Of a stretch of 64,000 nt of DNA, positions 35,830-44,443 are shown one piece after another (the stretch's first letter is position 1; every line of letters begins with the position of its first letter). The DNA is taken from NCBI GenBank assembly GCA_964485405.1, contig CAZAJG010000019.1:1-64000 (forward strand), in the 5' to 3' direction. This DNA comes from CAKZNE01 sp964485405 (GTDB taxonomy: Bacteria > Bacteroidota > Bacteroidia > Flavobacteriales > Schleiferiaceae). The position numbers were made by a program, and so were the translations under genes. The notes under the pieces were generated by a model. That model had not been told where the DNA came from. It saw only the letters and a list, made by a program, of their open reading frames with translations, and made no database searches.

Positions 35830-38133
35830 ATGCGGCTTCTATTTATTCTTTTCCTTTTTAACGCATCCACTTTGCTTGGACAGCATTCTATTTCGGGAAA
35901 AATAATGGATTCCGATAACCAACCGATAGCTTACGCAACAATATCGGCTTACCCGGTATCCGATACGATTCAAATATATTCCAGTATTTCAAATGAAAAG
36001 GGGATGTTCTTTATAGCGGGGTTACAGAGTGCGGATTATAAGCTTATTATCCAAATGTTAGGATTTAAAGATGTAGAGCTGGAAGTCTTATTAAATAAGG
36101 ACAAAGTTTTGCGAGATGTTATTTTGCAACAAGATGTTACGGAGCTTCAGGAGGTTGAAATTATAGCGGATTACTCAACCCTTGAGAACAAACTCGGGAA
36201 AAAAGTTTTACGAATTGGCAGAGACCTTTCAAATACAGGGAGTACGGCATTGGAGGCTATGGAGCGTATCCCTTCTGTAACCATCACACAAGAGGGTGGT
36301 CTTCAGATTAGAGGAAGTAGTAATGTGATCGTTTATATTGACGGTAAGGAAACCGCTCGAGACGCTCGCACTTTAAAACATTTACCAGCCGAAGTACTGG
36401 AAAAAATTGAAGTCGTTACAAATCCTTCTGCCCAATATGATGCAGAAGGTGTTGCTGGAATCGTAAACCTGGTGTATCGAAAAAACAAGAAAAAACCTTT
36501 TAAAATCGGAGTTCTTGCAAACGTTTCGGCTCCGCAAAGAGTGTTGGGAGGGTTTAATGCGAGTTACAACACGTCTAGTTTTTCATTTTATTCCAACGCT
36601 AGCCTTAGCTATGGAAAATCTAAAGATTTAGAAAATTCAGAGAGAAAAAATGATATTGGCGATTTAAAATTTTACAGAAACAACCTGGCTTATGAAGGTG
36701 TTGGCAAACAAAGGAATTTAGATGCTGGAATAACCTACCAGCCGGATTCCACTTTAGCGGTAGATTTTGAACTAAACTACAATCGATGGAACGATGGGTA
36801 TGCTATAGTACAAGAAAACTTCTTTGAATACAGAAACACGCTCGAATCCAGTTCTTTTACCACATGGAGCAGTAGACGAGAATTGGAAGATGAGGCCATA
36901 ATTTCGTTAGGGATGAACAAAAGTTTTGGCAAAGAAACAGAGTTGAAAGCCTTACTATCTGTAAGTGGGGAGGACGAAAATAATGACAGTAGTTATGACG
37001 ATCTAGACTCTGATATTCCGGCCGGGATTGCACAGCAGTTTTTGAAGTCATCTATTGAAACCGAAAGCCAAAGATTATTTCAAGGAAAGCTAGATTATGA
37101 AACACCTTTTTTCAACTTTGGTATTCTACAAACGGGTTTTAAAATAGATCTTATTCGTTACGCCATAGTGCAAAAAGTGGCCTTCCAAAGTAATGCGGTT
37201 GTATTAGCGGATAATGATTTTAAGGTGGACCAAGAAAAATATGCTGCTTATGTTTTACACAAAAAGGAATTTAACCGTTTTGAATATGAAGCGGGTTTTA
37301 GGCTAGAACATTTCTACAGCAACGGACTTCAACAATCGAATAATGACCGATCGGTTCAAAAAACGAGCAAATTATTCCCTTCCTTGCAATTGTTTTATAA
37401 AATAAATGAGCATCAACAAACAGTGGGCTTCTCTTATTCAAGGCGTATTAATCGCCCAGGTTTTTTCGATATTAACCCCTATGTTTCCTTTATTGATCCT
37501 ATTAATTTGGAAACAGGGAATCCTGATTTGAGACCGGAGTTAGCCTCACAATTTGAGTTGAATTACCATTTAAAACTAGGTAAATTCACTTCTGACCTTA
37601 CCGGTTTTTATAGAAGAACAACAGATGTAATTCAAAGTATTATAGTACCCTTAAATGATAATCAAACCCGCCAAACGGTAGCCAATTTTGATGTGCGCTC
37701 GGATAGGGGAATAGAGGCGCTTATTGAATACAATCCAAGGGGTGTTTTTAAGACGTATGCAACTTTTACACTGAATCATTCCGTATTTAATGATGATATA
37801 AATACCACGATATTTAACAGAATCACAGTCTGGGGAGCGCGACTTGACCAACAGTTAAGATTTAGGAATAATTGGACTACAAATTTTTCTCAGCACTATA
37901 GAGCGCCTCGTTTTGGCCCTCAAAGTAAAACGGCTTCACAATTTTTTGTAAACTTCAGTCTAAGTAAAAAGTTCAACAACGGTAAAGGAAGCATCTCCTT
38001 AAATGCAAGTGATGTATTTAATCAACGCGAGTTTGAGACCACGGTAAAAGGTGCCGATTTTTCGGTTGACAAAAGTTATAAATGGCAAACCAGAAGGATT
38101 ACGCTGGGGCTTCAATACACCCTAATGGAATGA
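35830..38133 (+). CDS. Outer-membrane beta-barrel receptor (carboxypeptidase-regulatory-like + plug + OMP_b-brl_3)
   Basis: 767 residues. Signal peptide 1-17, a carboxypeptidase-regulatory-like domain ('SISGKIMDSDNQPIAYATISAYP', about 19-110), a TonB plug ('LEAMERIPSVTITQEGGLQIRGSSNVIVYIDGKE' near 140-175) and a long barrel ending in 'LGLQYTLME'. The 'FSYSRRINRPGFFDINPYVSFIDPINLETGNPDLRPE' phrase is typical of the outer membrane beta-barrel protein family of Bacteroidota. It may transport or sense a substrate that is not identifiable. The ATGA overlap (38130-38133) with the histidine kinase makes a three-gene operon, suggesting the receptor feeds or is governed by the LytS/LytTR pair. Confidence 0.88.
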   Translation: MRLLFILFLFNASTLLGQHSISGKIMDSDNQPIAYATISAYPVSDTIQIYSSISNEKGMFFIAGLQSADYKLIIQMLGFKDVELEVLLNKDKVLRDVILQQDVTELQEVEIIADYSTLENKLGKKVLRIGRDLSNTGSTALEAMERIPSVTITQEGGLQIRGSSNVIVYIDGKETARDARTLKHLPAEVLEKIEVVTNPSAQYDAEGVAGIVNLVYRKNKKKPFKIGVLANVSAPQRVLGGFNASYNTSSFSFYSNASLSYGKSKDLENSERKNDIGDLKFYRNNLAYEGVGKQRNLDAGITYQPDSTLAVDFELNYNRWNDGYAIVQENFFEYRNTLESSSFTTWSSRRELEDEAIISLGMNKSFGKETELKALLSVSGEDENNDSSYDDLDSDIPAGIAQQFLKSSIETESQRLFQGKLDYETPFFNFGILQTGFKIDLIRYAIVQKVAFQSNAVVLADNDFKVDQEKYAAYVLHKKEFNRFEYEAGFRLEHFYSNGLQQSNNDRSVQKTSKLFPSLQLFYKINEHQQTVGFSYSRRINRPGFFDINPYVSFIDPINLETGNPDLRPELASQFELNYHLKLGKFTSDLTGFYRRTTDVIQSIIVPLNDNQTRQTVANFDVRSDRGIEALIEYNPRGVFKTYATFTLNHSVFNDDINTTIFNRITVWGARLDQQLRFRNNWTTNFSQHYRAPRFGPQSKTASQFFVNFSLSKKFNNGKGSISLNASDVFNQREFETTVKGADFSVDKSYKWQTRRITLGLQYTLME

Positions 38134-39155
38134 TGAAAAAGGAGTATTTATATCAGCTTATAGCCTTGGGCGTTTATTTTATCTCCATGCTTTTTGAGGT
38201 GCATCATGGTGAAGTGGAATATTTGGGACAGCCTTTTCATTTTTTTCTACTTACGCTCTATCATGCGATGCTTTTTGGAGTTGTGAATTACATTCTAGTT
38301 CCTAAGTTTTTCCACAAAAAGAAAATCCCTGTTTTTTTTATTCTGTCACTGGCTACCGTTGCTTTATTCGCTCTCCTCGAGGAGCTTGTGGTGGAAAGAG
38401 TATTGTTTTCCGGTAGCCGGGGAAAGGATGCTTTGGATGTTTTCGACATCTATTACTTTATTGGTGAAGTAGGAATCGCCTTATTGTCATTTATCATCAT
38501 CAAACTGCTTTTCAATTATTTTGAGTATCAAAAAAAACTGATCTCAATTGAGAGGGATAGCCTTCAAAATGAACTAAAGTTTTTGCGTTCTCAAATCCAA
38601 CCACATGTTCTATTCAATAGTTTAAATAATCTATATGAATACACCTTGTCTAAATCAGATAAAGCACCGGAACTGGTGCTGCAACTGTCAAAGGTGTTAC
38701 GCTATTTACTGTATGAAACAGATAAGGAGCTTATTCTATTAAGGAAAGAAGTTCAATTTTTAGAAGAATACATTGCTCTACAAACAACCCAATTGGAAAA
38801 TAGAGGTAAGGTTGATTTAAGAATTGAATGGGATAAATCGCACGAAACGCTTTTTATTGCTCCGTTTATTTTAATCCCATTTATTGAAAATAGCTTTAAA
38901 CACAGTTTGAAGAGCAAAGAGAATGGGATAGAAATTAACATAACCATCAAAATCAAAGAGCAGACTTTTGAATTGTTTGTCTCCAATACATACGAGCATT
39001 ACCCGAGAACAGAAGCCGATTTAACAAAATCAGGCATTGGACTTAAGAACGTTAAAAAGCGTTTGAATTTATTGTATCCAGAAAACCATACCTTGAATGT
39101 AACAGAGGACAAGCTGGTTTACAGTGTGCACCTGTTGTTAAATTTGAATTCATGA
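38130..39155 (+). CDS. LytS-type sensor histidine kinase
   Basis: About 341 residues: four hydrophobic helices (about 8-125), then a short coiled coil and a His_kinase domain with the phospho-acceptor in 'LRSQIQPHVLFNSLNNLYEY' (His near residue 158), followed by an ATPase region with 'FIPFIENSFKHSLKS'-like N box ('LIPFIENSFKHS') and 'GIGLKNVKKRLNLLYPE'. It should phosphorylate the LytTR regulator encoded immediately downstream. The frame is open back to 38082, but the ATG at 38130 overlaps the receptor stop as ATGA and starts just before the first helix, so it is preferred. Confidence 0.9.
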   Translation: MMKKEYLYQLIALGVYFISMLFEVHHGEVEYLGQPFHFFLLTLYHAMLFGVVNYILVPKFFHKKKIPVFFILSLATVALFALLEELVVERVLFSGSRGKDALDVFDIYYFIGEVGIALLSFIIIKLLFNYFEYQKKLISIERDSLQNELKFLRSQIQPHVLFNSLNNLYEYTLSKSDKAPELVLQLSKVLRYLLYETDKELILLRKEVQFLEEYIALQTTQLENRGKVDLRIEWDKSHETLFIAPFILIPFIENSFKHSLKSKENGIEINITIKIKEQTFELFVSNTYEHYPRTEADLTKSGIGLKNVKKRLNLLYPENHTLNVTEDKLVYSVHLLLNLNS

Positions 39156-39841
39156 AAGCACTGAATTGTGTAATTATAGAAGATCAATTGCCCGCCCAAC
39201 GCATTTTGAAAGGGTATATAGAAAAAGTTCCAAACTTAACGTTGGTTGGGAGCTTTATTGACCCTACAAAGGCTTTTAATGCCTTACAAGAGTTGCCCGT
39301 GGATATTCTTTTCCTAGATATTGAGCTACCTAAAATTTCAGGTATTAACTTCTTAAAAAGCCTTAAAAATCCACCCATAGTTATTCTAACCACAGCTTTT
39401 TCTGAATATGCAGTGGAGGGGTTTGAACTTGAGGTTACCGACTATTTATTGAAGCCCTTTCCATTTGAAAGGTTCTTAAAAGCAATTTCAAAAGTTAATA
39501 TGGCCATCCATGTAAATGAGGCCATGGTGAATCAGAAAGATGTATTTGTTAAGGTTAAAGGAATACTCCAAAAGATAGAACTCAACGATATTCTGTTCGT
39601 TGAAAGCAAGGGTGATTTTTCCATTATCAGAACCGAAAAAGAAGGCTATATCGTAAACCTGGCTTTGAGGGATATAGTAAGCTCTTTCGGAAAATCATTC
39701 CAAAGGTGTCATAAATCGTATGTGATAAATATGGACAACGTCCAAAAAATTATGGGCAATCAGATAAAATTCTCCAACCATACCATTCCAATTGGGAGAG
39801 TTTATAAAGAGCCTTTGTTGAGTAAAATCAGGCTTATTTAA
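39152..39841 (+). CDS. LytTR-family response regulator
   Basis: 229 residues. The receiver domain has 'CVIIEDQLPAQ' (acidic pair), the phospho-acceptor Asp in 'DILFLDIELPKISGINFLKSL' (about residue 55), Thr in 'VILTTAF' and Lys in 'DYLLKPFPFERFLKAI'. From about 125 a LytTR DNA-binding domain follows ('DVFVKVKGILQKIELNDILFVESKGDFSIIRT', 'FQRCHKSYVINMDNV'). It overlaps the kinase stop by four bases (ATGA). It probably regulates the receptor operon or surface genes nearby; binding sites are not recognisable. Confidence 0.93.
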   Translation: MKALNCVIIEDQLPAQRILKGYIEKVPNLTLVGSFIDPTKAFNALQELPVDILFLDIELPKISGINFLKSLKNPPIVILTTAFSEYAVEGFELEVTDYLLKPFPFERFLKAISKVNMAIHVNEAMVNQKDVFVKVKGILQKIELNDILFVESKGDFSIIRTEKEGYIVNLALRDIVSSFGKSFQRCHKSYVINMDNVQKIMGNQIKFSNHTIPIGRVYKEPLLSKIRLI

Positions 39842-39893
39842 CCATATACACAGATCTCAATTGGAAACAGTCAAAATACGATTGTTCAGTTTT

Positions 39894-40883
39894 TCACTGA
39901 ACCTGATAACGCACAATCACTTCATTGTCTAAAATCACATTGGTAGACCAAATGAATTCAGCATCGTCAAAAATGTCTAAATAACTGGTATATGGAGATT
40001 TGTTGTCCATTCCCAATTCAGCCGATGTGTAAATCGTAGCCGAAGGCCAGTCCGAATCATCAAAGCTGGTGGATGTCCAATCTGCAGGTATTTCCCAATG
40101 CAGAGCGTAAAAGTTACTTCCATCCGTTGCATCTGCTGTAGAGCAGTTGGATGTGCTGCGCGTTGTTCCTGTTTCGGTAGGGCAGCTTAAATCTTCAATA
40201 GGGGCGGTATAAAAAGTTTGAGCTTTCCAGTCGCTTCCAGTGCTGGCTAAAAGATCTCCATTGGCATCCTTAAAAACGGCAATCATTCCGCCATCACCGG
40301 GGTGATAAGCGGTGGCTTGACTTTCGGATCCTAATCCTAAGTTTTCTTCCCAATCCACCAGCTTCATGGCTATGGTAAATGGTCTATTGACTTTAAACTG
40401 CACAATGTGTGAGTTGAACTGGGTAAACGGAATGGCATCTTTACCTACTGGAGTGCCATTGATGTACAATTCAAAATAGTTATCCGAAAAGAGATAAGCG
40501 GTAATAATCTCGCCAGTGGCATCTATTTCTACAATATCATTGGCATCAAAAGCGGAGAGAGCGGCAGCGGCAGTGCTATGCTGTGTGCCATCCGGGTTAT
40601 TAAGATCTGGTGCAAAAGGAAAAGAATTATCGATATAGTTAACATCCGCTGGTACCGTCCAAACACTATTATCGCTAGCTGTAATACTTCCTAATCCCGC
40701 AACTCTTTGCCCTTGTGGGTAAAGGTTGGTGGTTGTAGTTGTAGCAAGCCCTTGTGTAACAGAGGCTGTTCCTTTGTAATCTGATGTTTGAGGAATAGCA
40801 GGTTCTTCTATAGCATCATCTTCACTGCAATTGCAGATGGTTAAGATTAGGAAGAATGCTGTAAGTATGTTCATGGTTTTCAT
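39894..40883 (-). CDS. Hypothetical lipoprotein
   Basis: 329 residues. N-terminal signal with cysteines at 17 and 19 ('FLILTICNCSEDD'), so probably a lipoprotein although the lipobox is imperfect. The mature protein is a secreted, beta-rich sequence with 'YPQGQRVAGLGSITASDNSVWTVPADVNY', 'EIITAYLFSDNYFELYINGTPVGKDAIPF' and 'WSTNVILDNEVIVRYQVQ', the last parts resembling galactose-binding-like domains that hold a ligand at the tips of loops. Function not known. It follows the YHYH gene by 24 bases, so the two are probably exported together. Confidence 0.65.
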   Translation of the reverse strand: MKTMNILTAFFLILTICNCSEDDAIEEPAIPQTSDYKGTASVTQGLATTTTTNLYPQGQRVAGLGSITASDNSVWTVPADVNYIDNSFPFAPDLNNPDGTQHSTAAAALSAFDANDIVEIDATGEIITAYLFSDNYFELYINGTPVGKDAIPFTQFNSHIVQFKVNRPFTIAMKLVDWEENLGLGSESQATAYHPGDGGMIAVFKDANGDLLASTGSDWKAQTFYTAPIEDLSCPTETGTTRSTSNCSTADATDGSNFYALHWEIPADWTSTSFDDSDWPSATIYTSAELGMDNKSPYTSYLDIFDDAEFIWSTNVILDNEVIVRYQVQ

Positions 40884-40907
40884 GCGGATTTCGTTTTAAA
40901 TTACAAA

Positions 40908-42212
40908 TTATCTTTGATACGTTTCTGTAGTTGATACGCCATTTGGACCAACAAACTCGTAGGTGTAAAGTCCATTATTGTTCCACCCATAATTGATGGT
41001 GTAATCTTCGTTATTTAAAGAGTAGGTGAGGGAGTAGGCGTTTGTTCCTGTGGACTGAAAGTCTGTAATAGTCGCTCCATTTAGTGGTGTTAAAGCCGGA
41101 CGTACTTCTTGAGTCATGGCTTGGGGAATCACTTGATTTTCTGGAGCGCTTGTATTGGGGTCTAGTGTTACTTCTCCACGCATACCCGCAATAAAATAAG
41201 GGTATTGGTCAATCGTATGGTATTGGTAACCACCATCGGCATTGAATCTTCCCAAATATTCGTCCAATTCTTCTGTGGTTTCACCATATACTGGAAATCC
41301 ATCTACAGCATAAGCAATGGGCTTGCCTGATCCAACTATAGCTTGTAAATGTGCGGGTGGCAGGTGATAGTGATAATCGTCTGCACGTCCACAGTGTCCG
41401 CCCCATTGGTCTAATTCCCCAATGGCATTGGCATCTTCCCCTCGATTGTTGAGTGGGTTAAAAATGGGGATCCCATTGGCCGCTATAGCTATAGCGCCTT
41501 TTAAGAGGTTGGTTTGTGTGCTTAAAGGAGTATCAGATAATGCCGGTTGAATGGGAATGGCCCAGCTATTTGTTCCCGAGTAACTATGATTTATGGGTAT
41601 TTGTTGCTGCCAATTGGTGATGCCTACCATCATGTTATGGGCAGGAATTCCATTGGATTCTATGTAAAAATAGGTGTCATCCGAAAAAGTACTCACTTCT
41701 GAAAAACTACCAAAAATGGATTGCAAAAACGAGATGTCGTTTGAAGGTATATCTCCAGTTGCAGGAACTACAGAGGATGGATCATCGTCTTGACTACAGG
41801 CCGAAAGAGTAAAGAAAACTGCACCTAAAAGGCCATAAGATAGATGAAACGCTCTTTTTTGTTTGTAGTAGAGCGCAGCGGATAAAAGCACTAAAAGTGC
41901 ACTGAAGCCGAGAATTAAAGTTTTGGCAGTGTGGCTGGTGTTTTCCGCGCTTTGATTGAGGTGAGAAATGTGAGCCTCTTTTCCCAATATAAGCTCTTGG
42001 TGTTTTGGGGAAAGCGCTTCTAAATTGTAACTGAGGAGGGTATGTTCTTGGCTGAGGAAAAAAACTTTTCCGTCTTCATATTTCAGAAACTCAGCGGTTA
42101 TGGGTTTATCTTCTACAATCCAAATTTTACTGTTGTTATGTCCTCCTTCATGTGCCAGCAAAGGCGATTGGAACAATAACAAACAAGCGAATAGTGCTAG
42201 GGTGTACTTCAC
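40908..42212 (-). CDS. YHYH domain protein with internal lipobox-like segment
   Basis: 434 residues. Signal peptide 1-20, a small soluble domain (28-78, 'TAEFLKYEDGKVFFLSQEHTLLSYNLEALSPKHQ'), a membrane helix (about 98-117) and a second hydrophobic segment ending in 'FFTLSACSQDDD' with Cys139 in a good lipobox position. The rest is a YHYH domain: 'GGHCGRADDYHYHLPPAHL' and 'YAVDGFPVYGETTEEL...GRFNADGGYQYHTIDQYPYFIAGMRG'. YHYH proteins are secreted and of unknown function, with histidines suggesting metal binding. The internal lipobox makes the protein look like a membrane module fused to a YHYH lipoprotein. Upstream of the 24-base-distant lipoprotein gene. Confidence 0.8.
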   Translation of the reverse strand: MKYTLALFACLLLFQSPLLAHEGGHNNSKIWIVEDKPITAEFLKYEDGKVFFLSQEHTLLSYNLEALSPKHQELILGKEAHISHLNQSAENTSHTAKTLILGFSALLVLLSAALYYKQKRAFHLSYGLLGAVFFTLSACSQDDDPSSVVPATGDIPSNDISFLQSIFGSFSEVSTFSDDTYFYIESNGIPAHNMMVGITNWQQQIPINHSYSGTNSWAIPIQPALSDTPLSTQTNLLKGAIAIAANGIPIFNPLNNRGEDANAIGELDQWGGHCGRADDYHYHLPPAHLQAIVGSGKPIAYAVDGFPVYGETTEELDEYLGRFNADGGYQYHTIDQYPYFIAGMRGEVTLDPNTSAPENQVIPQAMTQEVRPALTPLNGATITDFQSTGTNAYSLTYSLNNEDYTINYGWNNNGLYTYEFVGPNGVSTTETYQR

Positions 42213-42418
42213 GATATTGTGTTTTCGATAGGATTTACCTTTAGACCCCGTAGCTGAGAAATTCTTTTGCTTTCAAGGAATAAATAGGATAGACCGCTCT
42301 TTTATCGAAAAGGTTTAATGTGATATCTGTACGAATTGCCCTTAAACGATTGTGTTCTCGTTCACAGATTACATTCCGGTTTCTACTGTTACCCGAATAG
42401 GTTTCTTTAAAAATCCAT

Positions 42419-42448
42419 AAATAGAACCTCTCTGTAGAGGCTCTATTT
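42419..42448. terminator. Stem-loop terminator after the GH64-like gene
   Basis: aaatagaacctct (42419-42431) pairs with agaggctctattt (42436-42448) with one mismatch and a four-base loop, 21 bases beyond the minus-strand stop at 42470. Confidence 0.75.
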
Positions 42449-42469
42449 ACGATTTAATGCTTCCTAAGT

Positions 42470-44368
42470 TTAAGAAGGCTTTTTCCATTCTGTGAGCGTA
42501 ATCGTAATGGTGGTGGTAGACTCTGGAACCGGGTCAAATTTAGAAGGCACATCCGCTTGACCAGCTACAAACATGGGATTTTCATCGTAGGCAAACCCGT
42601 AGGCTTGGCCCATTATCGTTCCTCTGGCACAGCTATCTGGCTCTGCACTTTGTAGGAAGATAGGCACACTCATGATGAAGGGTTTATTATCCAGGGTAGT
42701 GGCTTGCTGCGCAGAACCTGTATGCATAAATAAAGAGAATAAATTTTGGGTTATTCCTTCTGGATACCAATTACTCTCCGTTCCCCAGTAGGTGGATGTA
42801 AAAGCACCTGTACCAGATGTAGGTTCACCATTAGCTACGCCTCGGTTTAAAGCCGTAACCATCTGGTTTTGTAAATTCAATAAAACGCTTTGCTCATTGG
42901 CATTGGTTACATCCCCTGTGTAAGCAAAAAGCCCTTGGTTGGCGAATACCATGTTTCCACTCGTCATAAACATGCCTTTAAGCTTAGAAAAGTAATATTG
43001 ACTATTGGGCGTAGGTTGCCCTAAACTCATGGCGATTGTAACAGAAACAATTTCACCTTTTTGATTTGTGTTTACCGCGGTAATACTTACAATCCCGGCT
43101 AAACCGGCACCTTGTACGTAATAGCCTACTTTAATATCTGTGGTGTCTGAAGTTGGTGTTTCCAGCGTAAGCGTATTGTCTACAACACTTCCAGTAAAGG
43201 TGGGTTGTCCGGCAGGGCTTACGCCCAATTCAGGTAAAATGGTATACACACTGTTCGGGGGGAGAGTACCTAACTTATAGTCGAGCTCCACACTTGTTAT
43301 TTGGCTTCCGGTTTTGTTTACCGTTTTTACCCACATCATATTCGCTGGAATTCCAGCACCACTTATGTACATTTTAGGCTGAATGTTGGCCTCACTAAGT
43401 GGATTGGTAAACGTAAGCGTTAAACCATCAATAGAACCTTGTATGGCGCTCCCGTTATCGGTTAAAAAGCATAATCCAACCGGATTGTAAACATAAAATG
43501 TATTGGAGTCTCCTGTTAATTTTAAAGCTTGGTGCGAAAAAGGACTGCCAGGAAGAGCTTGTGTAACACTGGAACTGGTATATACTTGTGCCGCTATACC
43601 GGTTTCTGATACGCCTTGTATGCTTAAGCCGTTGGTGGCAAATAAGGTATTCAATTCGGCATCAAAACTAGAATTGAGTGTGCTTTCTATGTTTACAAAT
43701 TCTCCTTGGTCAGAAATATCGTTTAAGTAAGCGCCAGGGTTCAATAAGCCACCTCCATTTTTAGAATATTGTAAGTCTAAGAAATTCGCTTTTCCAGCAT
43801 CTGAAAGCGCGTTGATAAAGGGTTTGTATGCAGTTATTACATCTTCTCGTGTCAGCTTTACAGGGTTTCCTACTTTTCCTAGGGAGCCGTTGGCATCGCT
43901 TATCTCTACTTGTAAGGGTGCGGTAAATCCATCCACGGTTTGGCTGTCTATAACCGCTCCATAGCCCGGGTTATTGGTAAACTCCGTATACGTATAAGGA
44001 GCCACAGTTGTATTGGGCGGGTTAGGCACGTTTACTACGCTAGTACCGTTTCCAGAATAACTCACCACCGGAGGATCAGGAAATACGCTGTTCTCAGAGA
44101 TGAAGAAATAGATCCGGGCGCCATCTGTCGTCTCGGTAGTATCTACATCTATTTCGGTAATCGCAGGGCTTTTATCGCTCCCGTTTGTGCCCAAGGTAAA
44201 GGTGTTGAGATCTCCACTGCCGTTGGTAATGCTTTTAAAGCTGGCTTTGGTTCCACTACTAATGGATAATTGCTTTTGAGACTTAGAGGAAAAACCCATC
44301 ACGTAGATGGTGTAATCCGTTGAACTTAATCCTGTGCTATTCACAAGAGGAATGGTAATCGTACTCAT
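42470..44368 (-). CDS. GH64-like (beta-1,3-glucanase superfamily) protein without signal peptide
   Basis: 632 residues starting MSTITIPLVNSTGLS with no hydrophobic leader. The N-terminal part ('TDYTIYVMGFS', 'GARIYFFISENSVFPDPPVVSY', 'YTYTEFTNNPGYGAVIDSQTVDGFTAPLQVEI') follows the layout of GH64 beta-1,3-glucanases and related thaumatin-like folds; a central insertion (about 290-480) is threonine/serine-rich beta sequence; then 'GNMVFANQGLFAYTGDVTNANEQSVLLNLQNQMVTALNRGVANG' and 'GQAYGFAYDENPMFVAGQADVPSKFDP' complete the family-like end. I cannot confirm the catalytic Glu and Asp by eye. It lies 75 bases downstream of the TIR-STING gene on the same strand and is followed by a terminator, so they may share a transcript. 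Confidence 0.6.
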   Translation of the reverse strand: MSTITIPLVNSTGLSSTDYTIYVMGFSSKSQKQLSISSGTKASFKSITNGSGDLNTFTLGTNGSDKSPAITEIDVDTTETTDGARIYFFISENSVFPDPPVVSYSGNGTSVVNVPNPPNTTVAPYTYTEFTNNPGYGAVIDSQTVDGFTAPLQVEISDANGSLGKVGNPVKLTREDVITAYKPFINALSDAGKANFLDLQYSKNGGGLLNPGAYLNDISDQGEFVNIESTLNSSFDAELNTLFATNGLSIQGVSETGIAAQVYTSSSVTQALPGSPFSHQALKLTGDSNTFYVYNPVGLCFLTDNGSAIQGSIDGLTLTFTNPLSEANIQPKMYISGAGIPANMMWVKTVNKTGSQITSVELDYKLGTLPPNSVYTILPELGVSPAGQPTFTGSVVDNTLTLETPTSDTTDIKVGYYVQGAGLAGIVSITAVNTNQKGEIVSVTIAMSLGQPTPNSQYYFSKLKGMFMTSGNMVFANQGLFAYTGDVTNANEQSVLLNLQNQMVTALNRGVANGEPTSGTGAFTSTYWGTESNWYPEGITQNLFSLFMHTGSAQQATTLDNKPFIMSVPIFLQSAEPDSCARGTIMGQAYGFAYDENPMFVAGQADVPSKFDPVPESTTTITITLTEWKKPS

Positions 44369-44443
44369 TTTATGTGGTTTTTAAATGTTTCATTTTTTTT
44401 GGAGCTTTATGAAAGCTCGGAGTAGGAGAGGAGGCGGGTATGC

